DNA from: Cherax quadricarinatus
Taxonomy: Eukaryota; Arthropoda; Malacostraca; Decapoda; Parastacidae
Direction: 5' to 3'
Assembly: GCF_038502225.1 (NCBI RefSeq)
Contig: NC_091312.1
Location: 35,772,626 to 35,836,625 of the forward strand
Length of the DNA: 64,000 nt
Within the stretch, counting starts at the first letter, position 1, and each line of letters begins with the position of its first letter. The notes below the pieces were generated by a model, which ran no database searches, was not told the DNA's origin, and worked only from the letters and a program-made list of their open reading frames with translations. The translations under genes were made by a program, and so were the position numbers. Of the stretch, positions 1 through 12,413 are shown piece after piece.

Positions 1-1520
1 TGCGTCACGGAGTGTAGTAGTGGCGTCAGTGTTTAGGTACCAAGACTATTCTATCATAGTCTGCCAAAAATTATAGTATAGGTAACTAAGTCCAGTAACC
101 AGAATTTACTTCAACACAAAGGTGGTGACAGGAAGGTCAACACCAGGTGATAGGAAGGTCAACTCCAGGTGATAGGAAGGTCAACACCAGGTGATAGGAA
201 GGTCAACACCAGGTGATAGGAAGGAACAACACCAGGTGATAGGAAGGTCAACACCAGGTGATGGGAAGGAACAACACCAGGTGATAGGAAGGGACAACAC
301 CAGGTGATAGGAAGGAACAACACCAGGTGATAGGAAGGTCAACACCAGGTGATAGGAAGGAACAACACCAGGTGATAGGAAGGTCAACACCAGGTGATGG
401 GAAGGAACAACACCAGGTAATAGGAAGGAACAACACCAGGTGATAGGAAGGTCAACACCAGGTGATGGGAAGGAACAATACCAGGTGATAGGAAGGAACA
501 ACACCAGGTGATAGGAAGGAACAACACCAGGTGATAGGAAGGAACAACACCAGGTGATAGGAAGGTCAACACCAGGTGATAGGAAGGAGCAGCACCAGGT
601 GATAGGAAGGAGCAACACCAGGTGATAGGAAGGAGCAACACCAGGTGATAGGAAGGAACAACACCAGGTGATAGGAAGGAACAACACCAGGTGATAGGAA
701 GGAACAACACCAGGTAATAGGAAGGTCAACACCAGGTGATGGGAAGGAACAACACCAGGTGATAGGAAGGAACAACACCAGGTGATAGGAAGGAACAACA
801 CCAGGTGATAGGAAGGTCAACACCAGGTGATAGGAAGGAACAACACCAGGTGATAGGAAGGAACAACACCAGGTGATAGGAAGGAACAACACCAGGTGAT
901 AGGAAGGAACAACACCAGGTGATAGGAAGGAACAACACCAGGTGATAGGAAGGTCAACACCAGGCGATGGGAAGGAACAACACCAGGTGATAGGAAGGAA
1001 CAACACCAGGTGATAGGAAGGAACTACACCAGGTGATAGGAAGGAACAACAACAGGTGATAGGAAGGAACAACACCAGGTGATAGGAAGGTCAACACCAG
1101 GGGATAGGAAGGAACAACACCAGGTGATAGGAAGGTCAACAACAGGTGATAGGAAGGTCAACACCAGGTAATAGGAAGGAACAACACCAGGTGATAGGAA
1201 GGAACAACACCAGATGATAGGAAGGAACAACACCAGGTGATAGGAAGGAACAACACCAGGTGATAGGAAGGAACAACACCATGTGATAGGAAGGAACAAC
1301 ACCAGGTGATAGGAAGGAACACCACCAGGTGATAGGAAGGAACAACACCAGGTGATAGGAAGGTCAACACCAGGTGATAGGAAGGAACAACACCAGGTGA
1401 TAGGAAGGAACAACACCAGGTGATAGGAAGGAACAACACCAGGTGATGGGAAGGAACAACACCAGGTGATGGGAAGGTAAACACAAAAATGTTAGATGGC
1501 ATCAACACAAAGTGATAATC
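1..1520. repeat. Segmental duplication, copy 1 (left end outside window)
   Basis: Bases 1-120 match 2823-2942 with only a few differences, and 1485-1520 match 4437-4473. Between the matching flanks both copies hold the same minisatellite. The right breakpoint is abrupt: after GTGATAATC at 1520 and 4473 the sequences diverge. The duplication probably extends left of base 1. Confidence 0.93.
121..1484. repeat. 22/23-bp minisatellite array 1
   Basis: About 60 head-to-tail units of two kinds: a 23-bp unit (GATAGGAAGGAACAACACC plus AGGT) and a 22-bp unit with GGTCAACACC in place of GGAACAACACC. Point variants (GATGGG, ACACCAGGC) are scattered. The minus strand is open in all three frames because the unit has no stop in any of them; three 23-bp units give a 23-residue peptide period. 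These frames are repeat by-products, not genes. Confidence 0.95.
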
Positions 1521-2822
1521 CAGGCTTCTCACACCACAACCCACAGTAGCGAAGCCAAATTTCAGTCCGGAGTTAGGGGATTAAAAATGAAGTATTTGAC
1601 TTGGATGGGCTTAACTTGCCCATCACCCTTACCCTCAGCCTCCCCTAACCCTCCCACTCCCCCTTCACCTCCCCGGGATACACCACTGATGGCGCACATA
1701 CTAAGAGGTATCGTCATTTTTTTTTGGGGGGGGGGGATTTTGTATCTCCAGTCCATAATACTTGGAAGACTGGACATGTATATACAGTGTTTACTCGAAA
1801 CTGCATTAATTTGCCTCTTTTATGAACGATTGTAAGAAAAAAAGCAGACTCAGCAACACAGGTAGACAGTCACAAACATCAGAAAGATTCATAGTTTTAG
1901 CTTCCAACAGGACCTCTGATAACATATTTTTAAAAGCACAGCTAAAGTAGCCAACTTAACTTTTAACATTAATAAAGATCTAGTATATACAGCAAATACA
2001 CAACTGAAGGAGAATACTACCCGTAAATAATGTAACAAAATATATGTTGGGGAAAACTAGAAATTTTGCACAATGTTTGAAGAACACTGTTACTCGTACT
2101 AGAGGGACTGCTAGAACAAGGTTTGTGTCATCCATCGGAACCCCTGTGGACACATCGTGGATTTCCGTTTACCAGATTAGTCATTACGTAATGGTCGCAG
2201 TAGGAGCTGTTTAGTTATCACTCATCACTATTATCAACACCATAGCTCAAAATAGTGGTAATTTCATCATGTCCGAAACCTGGCACAATACATTGTACGC
2301 AAGCAAAGCATGGCCATCACTTAGTCCCGCTCTCTCTCTCTCACGCCATTATTTTTACTGACTTCCTTGTAATGTGTGTGTATATAATGTGAGGTAGTAT
2401 ATGTATGATGGTGTGACGTGTATACTAGTATAGTGTATAAGATGTAGTAGGTGTTATGTACTTGTATGATGGTGTGTTATGTAGGGTAGTGTAGTCTATG
2501 AAAGTGCTATTACGTATGATAGTGTAGCGTGTAATGTGGTGTATTAATATGCAGGGTAGTATAGTATGTAATGTGGTGTAGGTGTGGTGTATGGTTATAT
2601 ATGATGGCGTGTTGTGTGTACTCGTATTTGTGTAGTGTGGTGCATATGGTGGTGTCGGTGTGCGCGATGTGGTATTATGAGGGCTTGATGTCTCGCTGGG
2701 CTTGCTGCGTAGTGGCTCTTGGGAGGACGTAGTGTGATTACCTGATAACACTTTATCAGCTTTGACCCACGATAATACTATCAGTCTGCTCAAATAGTGT
2801 GGACCTGGTGGAGAGAACCTCT
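1521..2822. other. Spacer between duplicated blocks, no gene seen
   Basis: Apparently single-copy within the window. It holds a T9/G11 homopolymer junction at 1717-1736, a short CT run near 2331 and a TG-rich stretch listed separately. Short open frames here have no recognisable domain. Confidence 0.6.
2370..2690. repeat. Degenerate TG-rich simple repeat
   Basis: Loose repeats of GTATGATGGTGTG and TAATGTGGTGTA motifs with no fixed period. The minus-strand open frame of 122 codons across it is Thr/His/Tyr-rich low complexity and is taken as a by-product. Confidence 0.7.
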
Positions 2823-4473
2823 TGCGTCACGGAGTGTAGTAGTGGCGTCAGTGTTTAGGTACCAAGACTATTCTATCATAGTCTGCCAAAAATTATAGTA
2901 TAGGTAACTAAATCCAGTAACCAGAATTTACTTCAACACAAAGATGGTGATAGGAAGGTCAACACCAGGTGATAGGAAGGTCAACTCCAGGTGATAGGAA
3001 GGTCAACACCAGGTGATAGGAAGGTCAACTCCAGGTGATAGGAAGGAACAACACCAGGTGATAGGAAGGAACAACACCAGGTGATAGGAAGGAACAACAC
3101 CAGGTGATAGGAAGGTCAACACCAGGTGATAGGAAGGAACAACACCAGGTGATAGGAAGGTCAACACCAGGTGATGGGAAGGAACAACACCAGGTGATAG
3201 GAAGGAACAACACCAGGTGATAGGAAGGTGAACACCAGGTGATGGGAAGGAAAAACACCAGGTGATAGGAAGGAACAACACCAGGTGATAGGAAGGAACA
3301 ACACCAGGTGATAGGAAGGAACAACACCAGGTGATGGGAAGGAACAACACCAGGTGATGGGAAGGAACAACACCAGGTGATAGGAAGGTAAACACCAGGT
3401 GATGGGAAGGAACAACACCAGGTGATAGGAAGGAGCAACACCAGGTGATAGGAAGGAACAACACCAGGTGATAGGAAGGAACAACACCAGGTGATGGGAA
3501 GGAACAACACCAGGTGATAGGAAGGAACAACACCAGGTGATGGGAAGGAAAAACACCAGGTAATAGGAAGGTCAACACCAGGTGATGGGAAGGAACACCA
3601 GGTGATAGGAAGGAACAACACCAGGTGATAGGAAGGAACAACACCAGGTGATAGGAAGGTCAACACCAGGTGATGGGAAGGAACAACACCAGGTGATGGG
3701 AAGGAACAACACCAGGTGATGGGAAGGAACAACACCAGGTGATAGGAAGGAACAACACCAGGTGATGGGAAGGAAGAACACCAGGTGATACGAAGGTCAA
3801 CACCAGGTGATGGGAAGGAACAACACCAGGTGATAGGAAGGAGCAACACCAGGTGATAGGAAGGAACAACACCAGGTGATAGGAAGGTCAACACCAGGTG
3901 ATGGGAAGGAACAACACCAGGTGATAGGAAGGAACAACACCAGGTGATAGGAAGATCAACACCAGGCGATGGGAAGGAACAACACCAGGTGATAGGAAGG
4001 AACAACACCAGGTGATAGGAAGGAACAACACCAGGTGATAGGAAGGAACAACACCAGGTGATAGGAAGGAACAACACCAGGTGATAGGAAGGAACAACAC
4101 CAGGTGATAGGAAGGTCAACACCAGGTGATGGGAAGGAACAACACCAGGTGATAGGAAGGAACAACACCAGGTGATAGGAAGGTCAACACCAGGCGATGG
4201 GAAGGAACAACACCAGGTGATAGGAAGGAACAACACCAGGTGATAGGAAGGAACAACACCAGGTGATAGGAAGGAACACCAGGTGATAGGAAGGTCAACA
4301 CCAGGGGATAGGAAGGAACAACACCAGGTGATAGGAAGGAACAACACCAGGTGATAGGAAGGTCAACACCAGGTGATAGGAAGGAACAACACCAGGTGAT
4401 GGGAAGGAACAACACCAGGTGATGGGAAGGTAAACACAAAAATGTTAGATGGCATCAACACAAAGTGATAATC
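2823..4473. repeat. Segmental duplication, copy 2
   Basis: Direct repeat of 1-1520 at an offset of 2822. It is 131 bp longer, which equals about six extra minisatellite units, so the copies differ mainly by array length. Flank identity is very high, which suggests a recent duplication or gene conversion. Confidence 0.93.
2943..4436. repeat. 22/23-bp minisatellite array 2
   Basis: About 65 units of the same two types as array 1, plus some 20-21 bp deletion variants (for example GGAACACCAGG near 3593 and 4274). A 440-codon minus-strand frame at 3025-4347 is entirely repeat-derived: residues cycle through FLPITWCCSFLSPGVVPSY and have no homology expectation. Confidence 0.95.
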
Positions 4474-4649
4474 AAAACAGTTGAGCTGGTAGGCCTACTG
4501 CAGTCTTCTGAGGACAGGTCAAGTAAACTAGTAGGCCTATGATTCCCTTGACCGATTGTCTAGCTTGACAGATTCACTTGACCATAAGGGAAGCATGGTA
4601 TGGTTCATTTGGCCGTAAGTGGAGCTTCACGCGACTATCTTGGCAGGAA

Positions 4650-5340
4650 GTAGATCTTGGCATGATTCACTTGGCCGGATGTGTAACTTGATCTGACTCA
4701 CATGGCCGGATGTGTAGCTTGATCCGACTCACTTGGCCGGAAGTGTATATTGATGTGACTCACTTGGCCAGATGTGTAGCTTGATCCGGCTCATTTGGCC
4801 GGAAGTATAGCTTGATCTGACTCACTTGGCCGGAAGTGTAGCTTGATCTGACTCACTTGGCCGGAAGTATAGCTTGATCTGACTCACTTGGCCGGAAGTA
4901 TAGCTTGATCTGACTCACTTGACCGGAAGTATAGCTTGATCTGACTCACTTGACCGGAAGTATAGCTTGATCTGACTCGACCGGAAGTATAGCTTGATCT
5001 GACTCGACCGGAAGTATAGCTTGATCAGACTCACTTGACCGGAATATAGCTTGATCTGACTCACTTGACTGGAAGTATAGCTTGATCAGACTCACTTGAC
5101 CGGAATATAGGTTGATCAGACTCACTTGACCGGAATATAGCTTGATCTGACTCACTTGACCGGAAGTATAGCTTGATCTGACTCGACCGGAAGTATAGCT
5201 TGATCAGACTCACTTGACCGGAATATAGCTTGATCAGACTCACTTGACCGGAAGTATAGCTTGATCTGGCTCACTTGACCGGAAGTATAGCTTGATCAGA
5301 CTCACTTGGCCGGAAGTATAGTTTGATCTAACTCACTTGG
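4650..5340. repeat. 31-bp minisatellite
   Basis: Tandem units built from CTTGATCTGACTCACTTG followed by ACCGGAAGTATAG. The left side (4650-4850) is more diverged and uses GGCCGGA; the centre is homogeneous, with 26-30 bp deletion variants that lack CACTT or the GT of AAGTATAG. About 22 units. Minus-strand peptides cycling SLIKLYSGQV are by-products. Confidence 0.92.
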
Positions 5341-5370
5341 TTAGGGAGTAAAGTATAACGTGACTTGCCT

Positions 5371-6044
5371 GGCCGGAAGTGGAATAAAAATAATAAACTT
5401 GGTTTGAGGCTGAGCAAAACGCTGTTATTATTGTAGTTGTTCTCTTTATTCTTGTATTGCAACAACAGGAAGCGAATAACTTGAGTATTGGTGTGAGCTG
5501 CGACATGAGTCATGAGACTTCGATGTAATTCATGACATTCACTAGACTTTCGTTTAATCCATTACGTGAGTCTCTACACTTTACTTAATCTTTGAATTAC
5601 TCCGATATACTGAAATAGTCTCGGAATCTTTGCTTTTGGTGTACTTTTTGCACCTGAATTCATTGAGGATATTTTGCAGTGTTTACCTACCTCCTACTTT
5701 GGTTTGTGGTGTGTATATTTCTACATAAACACCACCTGTATTAAAGCCGTGACACACTTTGTAGACTAAGCGTAATTGAGTGCACACTTATTGAGTTAAA
5801 AATTATGTCAAGGACTATTGGTGTGTCGCGAAACTTCAGTCATTTCTGGTGTTTGGATTTGTTTGTTAGACATGAGTATTTTATTATAATATTACAGTAA
5901 AGACTGTGTTGAGGATTTATATTATAACTTGAGGTTGGTGCCAGAGAATGGGTACTCAGATTTCTAAAAAAAAAAAAATCGCAAAAATTGGTAGTAAATC
6001 AAAATCCTGTCTTAGCAAAGTAAAAAGTTCAGTAGCCAAGGCAC
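5371..6044. other. No recognised feature
   Basis: AT-rich sequence with one A13 run near 5967. No open frame of note and no match to the repeat families of the window. Confidence 0.5.
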
Positions 6045-7140
6045 ACTCTTGACACCTTTACTGTTTTTCAGCCTCATAGGAAACATAAATACACTAGCCA
6101 CTCTGTAGCATCTTTTCTAAATGATACAAAAGTATGAATATTGCTATAGTAATAGACAAAAATTGCAAATATCGACAACGCCTTCGTGTTGGCAGAGAAA
6201 ACATGACATTCAACAGTGTTTAGCAATGGAAACGAGTACAGAATACAAAACGCAAGCTGATCATTCCATGGAACAAATGGAACAGGTAAAAGACCATAGA
6301 ACAATCATGTTAGGTGACCTTTGACTTAGAGAACAAAGCTAGGCAAATAATGTGTCGATGGTATGTTATGTAAGTAAGGGACCGTTGCTGTGCCACAGCT
6401 GAGAATGTGACGGTTAAGTTGAGTAACTGAAAGGTCACTCACATTGACCTGTAGGGTTCAAACCCAGGTTCGCCAGCAGGGGTATAGTCAGTCATCATAT
6501 AGACACCAAACTGGTAGGATTACAGCTCGCTGACATCTTCCACCTAATAAAACCATGGCAGAGCAATTGTGTATTTCTCCAGCCGCACCCACAACATTTC
6601 GAGCCCCATCCACAACAAATGCATAAAAGGCCAGAATAAGAGGACAGAATAAACAAATAAATAAAAATCCAGGCTATGATAAGCTGGATTATGGGAACTT
6701 TCAAAATAAGAGGTCACGCCGGTTATGGTACAGGGCTTTTTCAAATCACTTGCGCTTAAATGCTCTGAATATAGTTATGTTTTCACAGTTCCTTTAGAAG
6801 GCAGGAGAGATATGAGAGTTCTACACTATACAGTTAATTTATTGCCCTCATAATCAAACACTCACACTACTGCCCTAGCAACTTGCTGAAAAAAAACAGG
6901 TGTTTAGAATAAACTCAGTGTTAGACACATTTAAAGAACACTGCTTTTTGCCATCAGATATGAGAAACATTACTGGTATAAATGTATTGGCTTTCAAGGG
7001 AAAACTGTATGACTTTGTAAAACAAGGGTCAGATCAGCCATGTTGTGATGGCTGGTAGCCTGTGGGCTGCTTGCAGCAATGTCCTTGTTAACTAGACAGT
7101 CAACAATGAAGCCTGGCATAGATTATAAACTTGCCAGTTG
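6045..7140 (+). pseudogene. LINE-B relic, interrupted
   Basis: Old LINE-B copy on the plus strand. 6045-6345 aligns with the RT C-terminal half: the ADD-containing stretch is eroded, then a TMLGDLxLE-like segment matches LGIIMSADLSFK of the 8.3-10 kb copy. 6665-7140 resumes with WIMGTFKIRG (compare WVLRTFKTRE) and runs through a remnant of FNILP.DIRN to the 3' UTR block (TGTGATGG at 7042, GACAGTCAAC at 7095). Many stops and indels; clearly dead. The gap is filled by the element at 6346-6664. Confidence 0.65.
6346..6664. mobile_element. Possible tRNA-related SINE inside LINE-B
   Basis: About 320 bp that interrupts LINE-B. It contains a B-box-like GGGTTCAAACCCAGG at about 6446-6460 and ends in an A-rich stretch (ACAAATAAATAAAAA). 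No clear TSD was found and the A box is uncertain, so the SINE reading is tentative. Confidence 0.4.
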
Positions 7141-7625
7141 AGGTGTCGGACACAGGCGTCGTGTACCGAGTCGTGATGTCTCGAGACTGATTCAGTAGAA
7201 TAAAATTACACTAGTGAACTCAAAAAATGAGACTGAACAGCTTTGTATACAAATTACAGATAATATCAGTGTTTTTAACTCGAAACAAGAGGAAATAGTG
7301 CCCAGGGCACAGTTAAAACTTTTAACAAAATTGTCTAAAAGTTGTATGCAAAACTAAATTAATGTGAGGTGAGGGGACAATACACACCTTTTCCCGCCCT
7401 TCCCAGGCTTTCCTGGCGCCACATTAGGGGCAGTGGAACTTTAAACTTTTATGGCAGCGACCCAAAATCTTGTTGAGAATCTTCATGGTGACTCGTATGT
7501 TTAAAACCTTAATTTGCAACATAAATTAAAAAAAATTTCTTTCTCCTAAAAAACGTGACAAAAGCAAAAGATAAATAGCAATATTTTATTAATGTGACTA
7601 ACAGAAGTCACAATGAATATCCGTA

Positions 7626-10485
7626 AGAAATATAAGAACATAAAGAAGGAACACTGCGACAGGCCTACTGACCCATGCGAAGCAGGTCCATGCCCCACTG
7701 TATTAGCCCAATGATCCACCTAGTCAGGTCACTTCCACTTAAGGAAGGAGCAAGGCATCAAACCTAGTAGCACAAGCGAGTTAGGTCCAACTCACACCCA
7801 CCCACACCCACCCACACCCACTCATGTATTTATCTAACCTATTTTTAAAACTACACAACGTTTTAGCCTCTTTAACTGTACTGGGGAGTTTGTTCCATTC
7901 ATCCACAACTCTATTACCAAACCAGTGCTTTCCTATATCCTTCCTGAATCTGAATTTTTCCAACTTGAAACCATTGCTGCGAGTCCTGTCTTGGCTGGAA
8001 ATTTTCAGCACGCTATTTACATCCTCTTTATTTATTCCTGTTTTCCATTTATACACCTCAGTCATATCCCCCTAATTCTACGCCTTTCGAGAGAGTGCAG
8101 ATTCAGGGCCCTCAGTCTATCCTCATAGGGAAGATTTCTGATACATGGGATCATCTTTGTCATCCTCCTCTGTACGTTTTCCAGTGCATTTATATCCATT
8201 CTGTAATACGATGACCAGAACTGTGCAGCATAATCTAAATGAGGCCTAACCAAGGATATATAGAGTTGAAGAACAACCTGAAGACGTCTATTATTTATAC
8301 ATCTAGATATGCAGAAATATTTTTCACTCCAGAAGAAGGCCGCACAGACCAGCTAACTGACATTAGTACAAATCCCATAGATTTGGAAATGGAAAACATG
8401 CCCACTCACTCAGCACCTGGACCAGATTCATGGAATGCTCTATTTATAAAGAAGTGCAAAGTACCACTAGCACAAGCCCTCAGTATTCTTTGGAGAAAGA
8501 GCTTAGATCTAGGTGAAATACCGGAGGCCTTAAAGAGTGCAGACATAGCTCCTTTGCACAAGGGAGGCAGTAGAGCACTAGCTAAAAATTACAGACCAGT
8601 AGCCCTAACCTCTCACATCATAAAAATCTTCGAAAGAGTGGTGAGACGGCAGGTTACAAATTTCATGGACCAGCACAACCAACATAACCCGAACCAGCAT
8701 GGTTTTAGAACATGACGATCATGTCTGTCACAGCTGCTGTGACAGAATTACGGAGGCACTGGAAGACGACGAAAACGCAGATGTGATTTACACAGATTTT
8801 GCAAAGGCGTTTGACAAATGCGATCATGGAGTGATAGCGCACAAAATGAAGCCCATGGGCATTACGGGGAAGGTAGGCAGATGGATTTTCGGGTTCCTGA
8901 CACACACAACACAAAAAGTAGTAGTGAACAGGGCAAGATCCAGCATCAGCGAGGTCAAAAGCTCAGTGCCCCAAAGCACTGTCCTGGCACGTCTGCTGTT
9001 CCTCATCCTCATAGCAGACATAGACAAAAACACCCGGCACACTTTTGTATCATCATTTGCAGATGACAATAAAATAAGCATGAAAGTCAGTACGGTAGAG
9101 GACACTGAAAAAGTACAGGAAGACATAAACAGGGTTTTCCAGTGGGCAGTGGAAAACAACATGACGTTCAATAGTGATAAGTTCCAGCTGCTTAGGTATG
9201 AAAAGAATGAAGAACTCAAAAGGAGCACTATATACAAAACTCAAGAGGGTCACCAAATAGAACGTAAGAAACACTTAAAAGACCTGGGAATAATTATGTC
9301 AGCGGACCTTTCTTTTAAAGACCATAACAACACAAAGATCACGACAGCCAGGAAGATGACGGGGTGGGTATTGAGAACTTTCAAAACAAGGGAAACAATG
9401 CCGATGGTGACACTCTTCCAATCGCTAGTGCTCCCTCACTTAGAATATTGCTCAGTGCTGACGGCCCCGTTCAGGGCAGGGGAAATATCGTAGCTGGAAC
9501 AAATACAGAGATCGTTTACGGCTCACATTGAGTCAGTAAAGCACCTAAACTTCTGGGAACGCCTGCAAGTCTTGAACATGTACTCATTGGAGCGGAGGAG
9601 AGAGAGGTACATGATAGTATATACCTGGAAGGTACTCGAGGGCTTGGTCCCAAATCTGCACAGTGCCATAACACACTGGAGTGAGAGATATGGGAGGAAG
9701 TGTAAAATAAACCCAGTGAGGAGCAGGGGTGCGGTGGGGACAATAAGGGAACACTGTATCAATATCCGGGGTCCCAGACTTTTCAACATCTTACCAAAAG
9801 ATATCAGAAACATGGCTGGAACAAGTGTTAAAGCCTTCAAGAGGAAACTAGACAAGTATCTTCACCAGGTGCCAGATCAACCAGGCTGTGATGGATATGT
9901 GGGTCAGCGGGCCTCCAGCAGCAACAGCCTGGTTGACCAGGCGAGCATCAGACGAGCCTGGCCCATGGCCGGGCTCAGAGTAGATACACTCTCGAAATTC
10001 TTCAAAGGTAAGGTATATCAAAGATATGAAGCCAGGGATTCTGTTAGCTTTATTGCGAGCACTAATGCACTGTTGTCATGGTTTTAGATTATTGCTAACC
10101 AGAACTAAATCCTTTTTGCAGTCAGTAGTATTAAGATCTACATTATTTAGTTTATATGTCGCATGGTTATTTTCCTGTCCAACATTTAGAACTTTGCATT
10201 TGTCTATATTAAACTGCATCTGCCACTTCTCCGACCATTGCATCAGTCTGTTCAAATTATCCCGGAGTGCTCTAGTGTCCTCATTAGAATGAATTGGACG
10301 GCCTATTTTGGTGTCATCAGCAAATTTGCTTATGTCGCTGTTTATTCCCTCATCTATGTCGTTTATGTAAATTGTGAACAACAAGGGGCCCAATACTGAC
10401 CCCTGCGGAACACCGCTAGTGATGTACCCCCATTCTGATTTCTCCCCATTTATGCAAACTCTCTGCTGCCTATATGTCAGTCATA
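7626..10485 (-). mobile_element. LINE-A copy, split by a LINE-B insertion
   Basis: Two minus-strand blocks of one CR1-like element. 7626-8314 carries the 3' tail (ATGTTCTTAT on the sense strand) and the RT C-terminus, including FKLEKFRFRKDIGKHWFGNR and RLDKYMSG. 10022-10485 carries upstream RT, including MGPLLFTIYINDIDEGI and FADDTK. The blocks join in correct order and with almost no missing sequence when 8315-10021 is removed. 5'-truncated, with several stops. Confidence 0.85.
8315..10021 (+). pseudogene. LINE-B reverse transcriptase pseudogene inserted in LINE-A
   Basis: Plus-strand LINE-B from RT palm to 3' UTR. Visible motifs are SAPGPDSWN, PLHKGGSRALAKNYRPVALT, ADVIYTDFAKAFD (motif A), SSVPQSTVLA (motif B region, altered from PQGTVLAP), SFADDNK (motif C) and a C-terminal LEYCSVLT...FNILPKDIRN...LDKYLHQVPDQPGCDG. 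Defects: a stop after HGFRT at 8713 with a frameshift, and a TAG at 9491 before LEQIQR. It is flanked by AGATATGCAG (8305-8314) and AGATATGAAG (10022-10031), a probable 10-bp TSD with one mismatch. It lacks the 5' endonuclease region. Confidence 0.88.
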
Positions 10486-10519
10486 ATATAACCCTTATTC
10501 AGTAGGTGGATTGGGTATA

Positions 10520-12175
10520 GTGGAAGACGTGTCAATAATAATGAGATTCCTGGCACTGCATGGTTTTAACAAGTTCTTCAGATCTGGATGATTTAGATAG
10601 ACCGCATCTTATGTCATGCTGTGGTTTGTAGACACTTTCTGTACTTTGTGATCGTGAGTGTTGAAAATCCTGCCTCACACAGGAAAGTTGTAGCGAAGGG
10701 AAGGAGCATTTTCAGGGCTTCACCTCCAAGAATCTGCTCTTCTATGCAAACTTTGATCCCGAATGAACTCAGTAACTCTTGTTTGCTTTTTGAAAATCGT
10801 TATGAAGTGTTTCTCGATGAGCTGCTGCTGTAGTTTGTGGATGTTCAGAATATTGTCAGGTAGGTCTTCAAGTTCAGTGTTGAAGGGTTTCTTACTCAAG
10901 TGTATTTCAACACATACTCGGGAATATCGCGATCAAATTCTGTCGTCAGTTTAGAAATATGTTCCACCATGCACCTGGATGAGTGAAAATGTTTCGTCCT
11001 CAAGTGCACTCAAGGATGGAAATGATGCAGTCTTTCCAGCCTCAGTTTTACTCTTCCACATCTTCAGAAGCTCCTTGAATTCTGCTAATTTCTCTAAGAG
11101 CCCAACAATGTCTTATCGCGACCTTGTATTGAAATGTTCAAGGCATTAATCTCAGCAAAAATATCGGCATCACTTGCATCATTTATTTTGAATCATAGAA
11201 TTTTGCGGCCGTTGGATGATTTTCAACCAAAAATGTCTTTGTCTCGTTCCACTTTTCAAGCAGTCATTGGAGCACTTTTTCCCGTGGCAGCCACCCAGCC
11301 TCAGAGTGATACAGTAGATGCACATGTTTGCAACCAAAGCAGAAAACATCTGAGTGGAGATTTTGGAGTTAGAATCCCAAGCTTAAATGAAATAAAAAAC
11401 CTGAATGACTTCCTGCAGCACATTTTGCATCTCATTTGACAACCTCTGAGAAGCAGAAATTTTCAGGGTGAAGGAGGCAGTGAACAGTCAATATAAACCG
11501 GATTTTCCTTTTTTCGCTCGAGCAGTGAAACTCTGACTTGCTTCTAACATTAAAACACTGATTCCACTGAAGCAATTCTTCCTTGAAGAATGAGTCTATA
11601 ATCTTGAAAATATTTTCTCCAGTTGTGATACGTGATGGCCGGCAGAGCAGAAATTCCTCTTCCATGTCTTTTAGATCTTAATACCGTACGTGAGCCATGA
11701 GTTGGGCATCATGACTAACATCTGTAAACTTGTCCAGCTGGAGACTAAACTGCCCACACATTTTTATAACAGAGGTCACCTGGTCTTTTATATTACATGA
11801 CATTTTCTTAATTCATTGACTTATTGAGTCACTGGGATATTGGTTCATTTTTTTTTTTTTTGTAACTTTACTTCCACAAACTGTCCGCACCATCTCGAGA
11901 GCTGCTGGATTTACAAATTCCTCATCAGTGATGTGTGGCTTTACTCTTGAAATCCTCCAATCTACGAGGTATGGAGCGAGTGTTGCCGCAGGGAATAAGC
12001 TGGTGTGTTGGTAAGAGCATCTAGTGTCTGCTGTTTATGTTTTTGTTTTTTCCTCTCAAGCTTCGCTCTCTTCACACATGCACTGTGCTTTCCTTCTAAT
12101 TGCCTTCTGAACTTGTTCAGCTTGAAAGATTCACTACTCAGCACTTCCCCACATACACCACATTGTGGTTACAAT
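10520..12175 (-). pseudogene. hAT transposase pseudogene, ZBED5-like
   Basis: Read on the minus strand. A BED-type zinc finger lies at about 12070-12165 (CGVCGEVLSSESFKLNKF, then EGKHSACVKR). Next come ITDEEFVNPAALEMVRTVCG, an FSLQLDKFTDVSHDAQLMAH-like stretch near 11720, MEEEFLLCRPSRITTGENIF with IIDSFFKEE near 11600-11665, FNTELEDLPDNILNIHKLQQ near 10850, and a C-terminal LPFATTFLCEAGFSTL near 10650, the hallmark of the hAT dimerisation region. The order matches ZBED5/SCAND3-type proteins. Many stops and frameshifts, so no product is expected. Confidence 0.8.
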
Positions 12176-12413
12176 TGAAGTACGCCACGTTGAGTGATGT
12201 GCCTGAAGCCAAGAATATAGTATTCCTCCTCCTACTGACTTTTAGCCATAATTTCTTAAATATGAAGTAACCAACCAAAAAATAATACAGAAACCACTGC
12301 TTAATACAAGTTATGAAATAACAGCAGAAGTAATAATAATAATAATAATAAAAGCTTACTGCCCCTGGCGACCCATTTCAAATGGCTTGCGGCCATTTGT
12401 ATTAAGGATACTA

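Larger units (their letters stand above)
7431..12413 (-). mobile_element. Decayed hAT transposon (ZBED5-like), hosting nested LINEs
   Basis: The left end starts with CAGTGGAACTTTAAACTTTT then ATGGCAGCGACCC, a typical hAT terminal repeat. The right end (about 12361-12413) holds GGCGACCCATTTCAAATGG and GCGGCCATTTG, which reads as an eroded inverted counterpart. Transposase remnants lie between 10520 and 12175 on the minus strand. The element is split by LINE-A (7626-10485). No intact 8-bp TSD is visible: ATTAGGGG on the left against TTATACAG on the right. Confidence 0.55.

Noticed and set aside
121..1484. Tandem array considered as CRISPR-like
   Set aside because: There are no unique spacers between units, and the sequence is eukaryotic intergenic DNA.
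3025..4347. 440-codon minus-strand open frame and its many relatives over both 22/23-bp arrays
   Set aside because: The frame follows exactly from a 23-bp unit without stops; all three frames are open and the peptide has a strict 23-residue cycle. No start context or non-repeat part.
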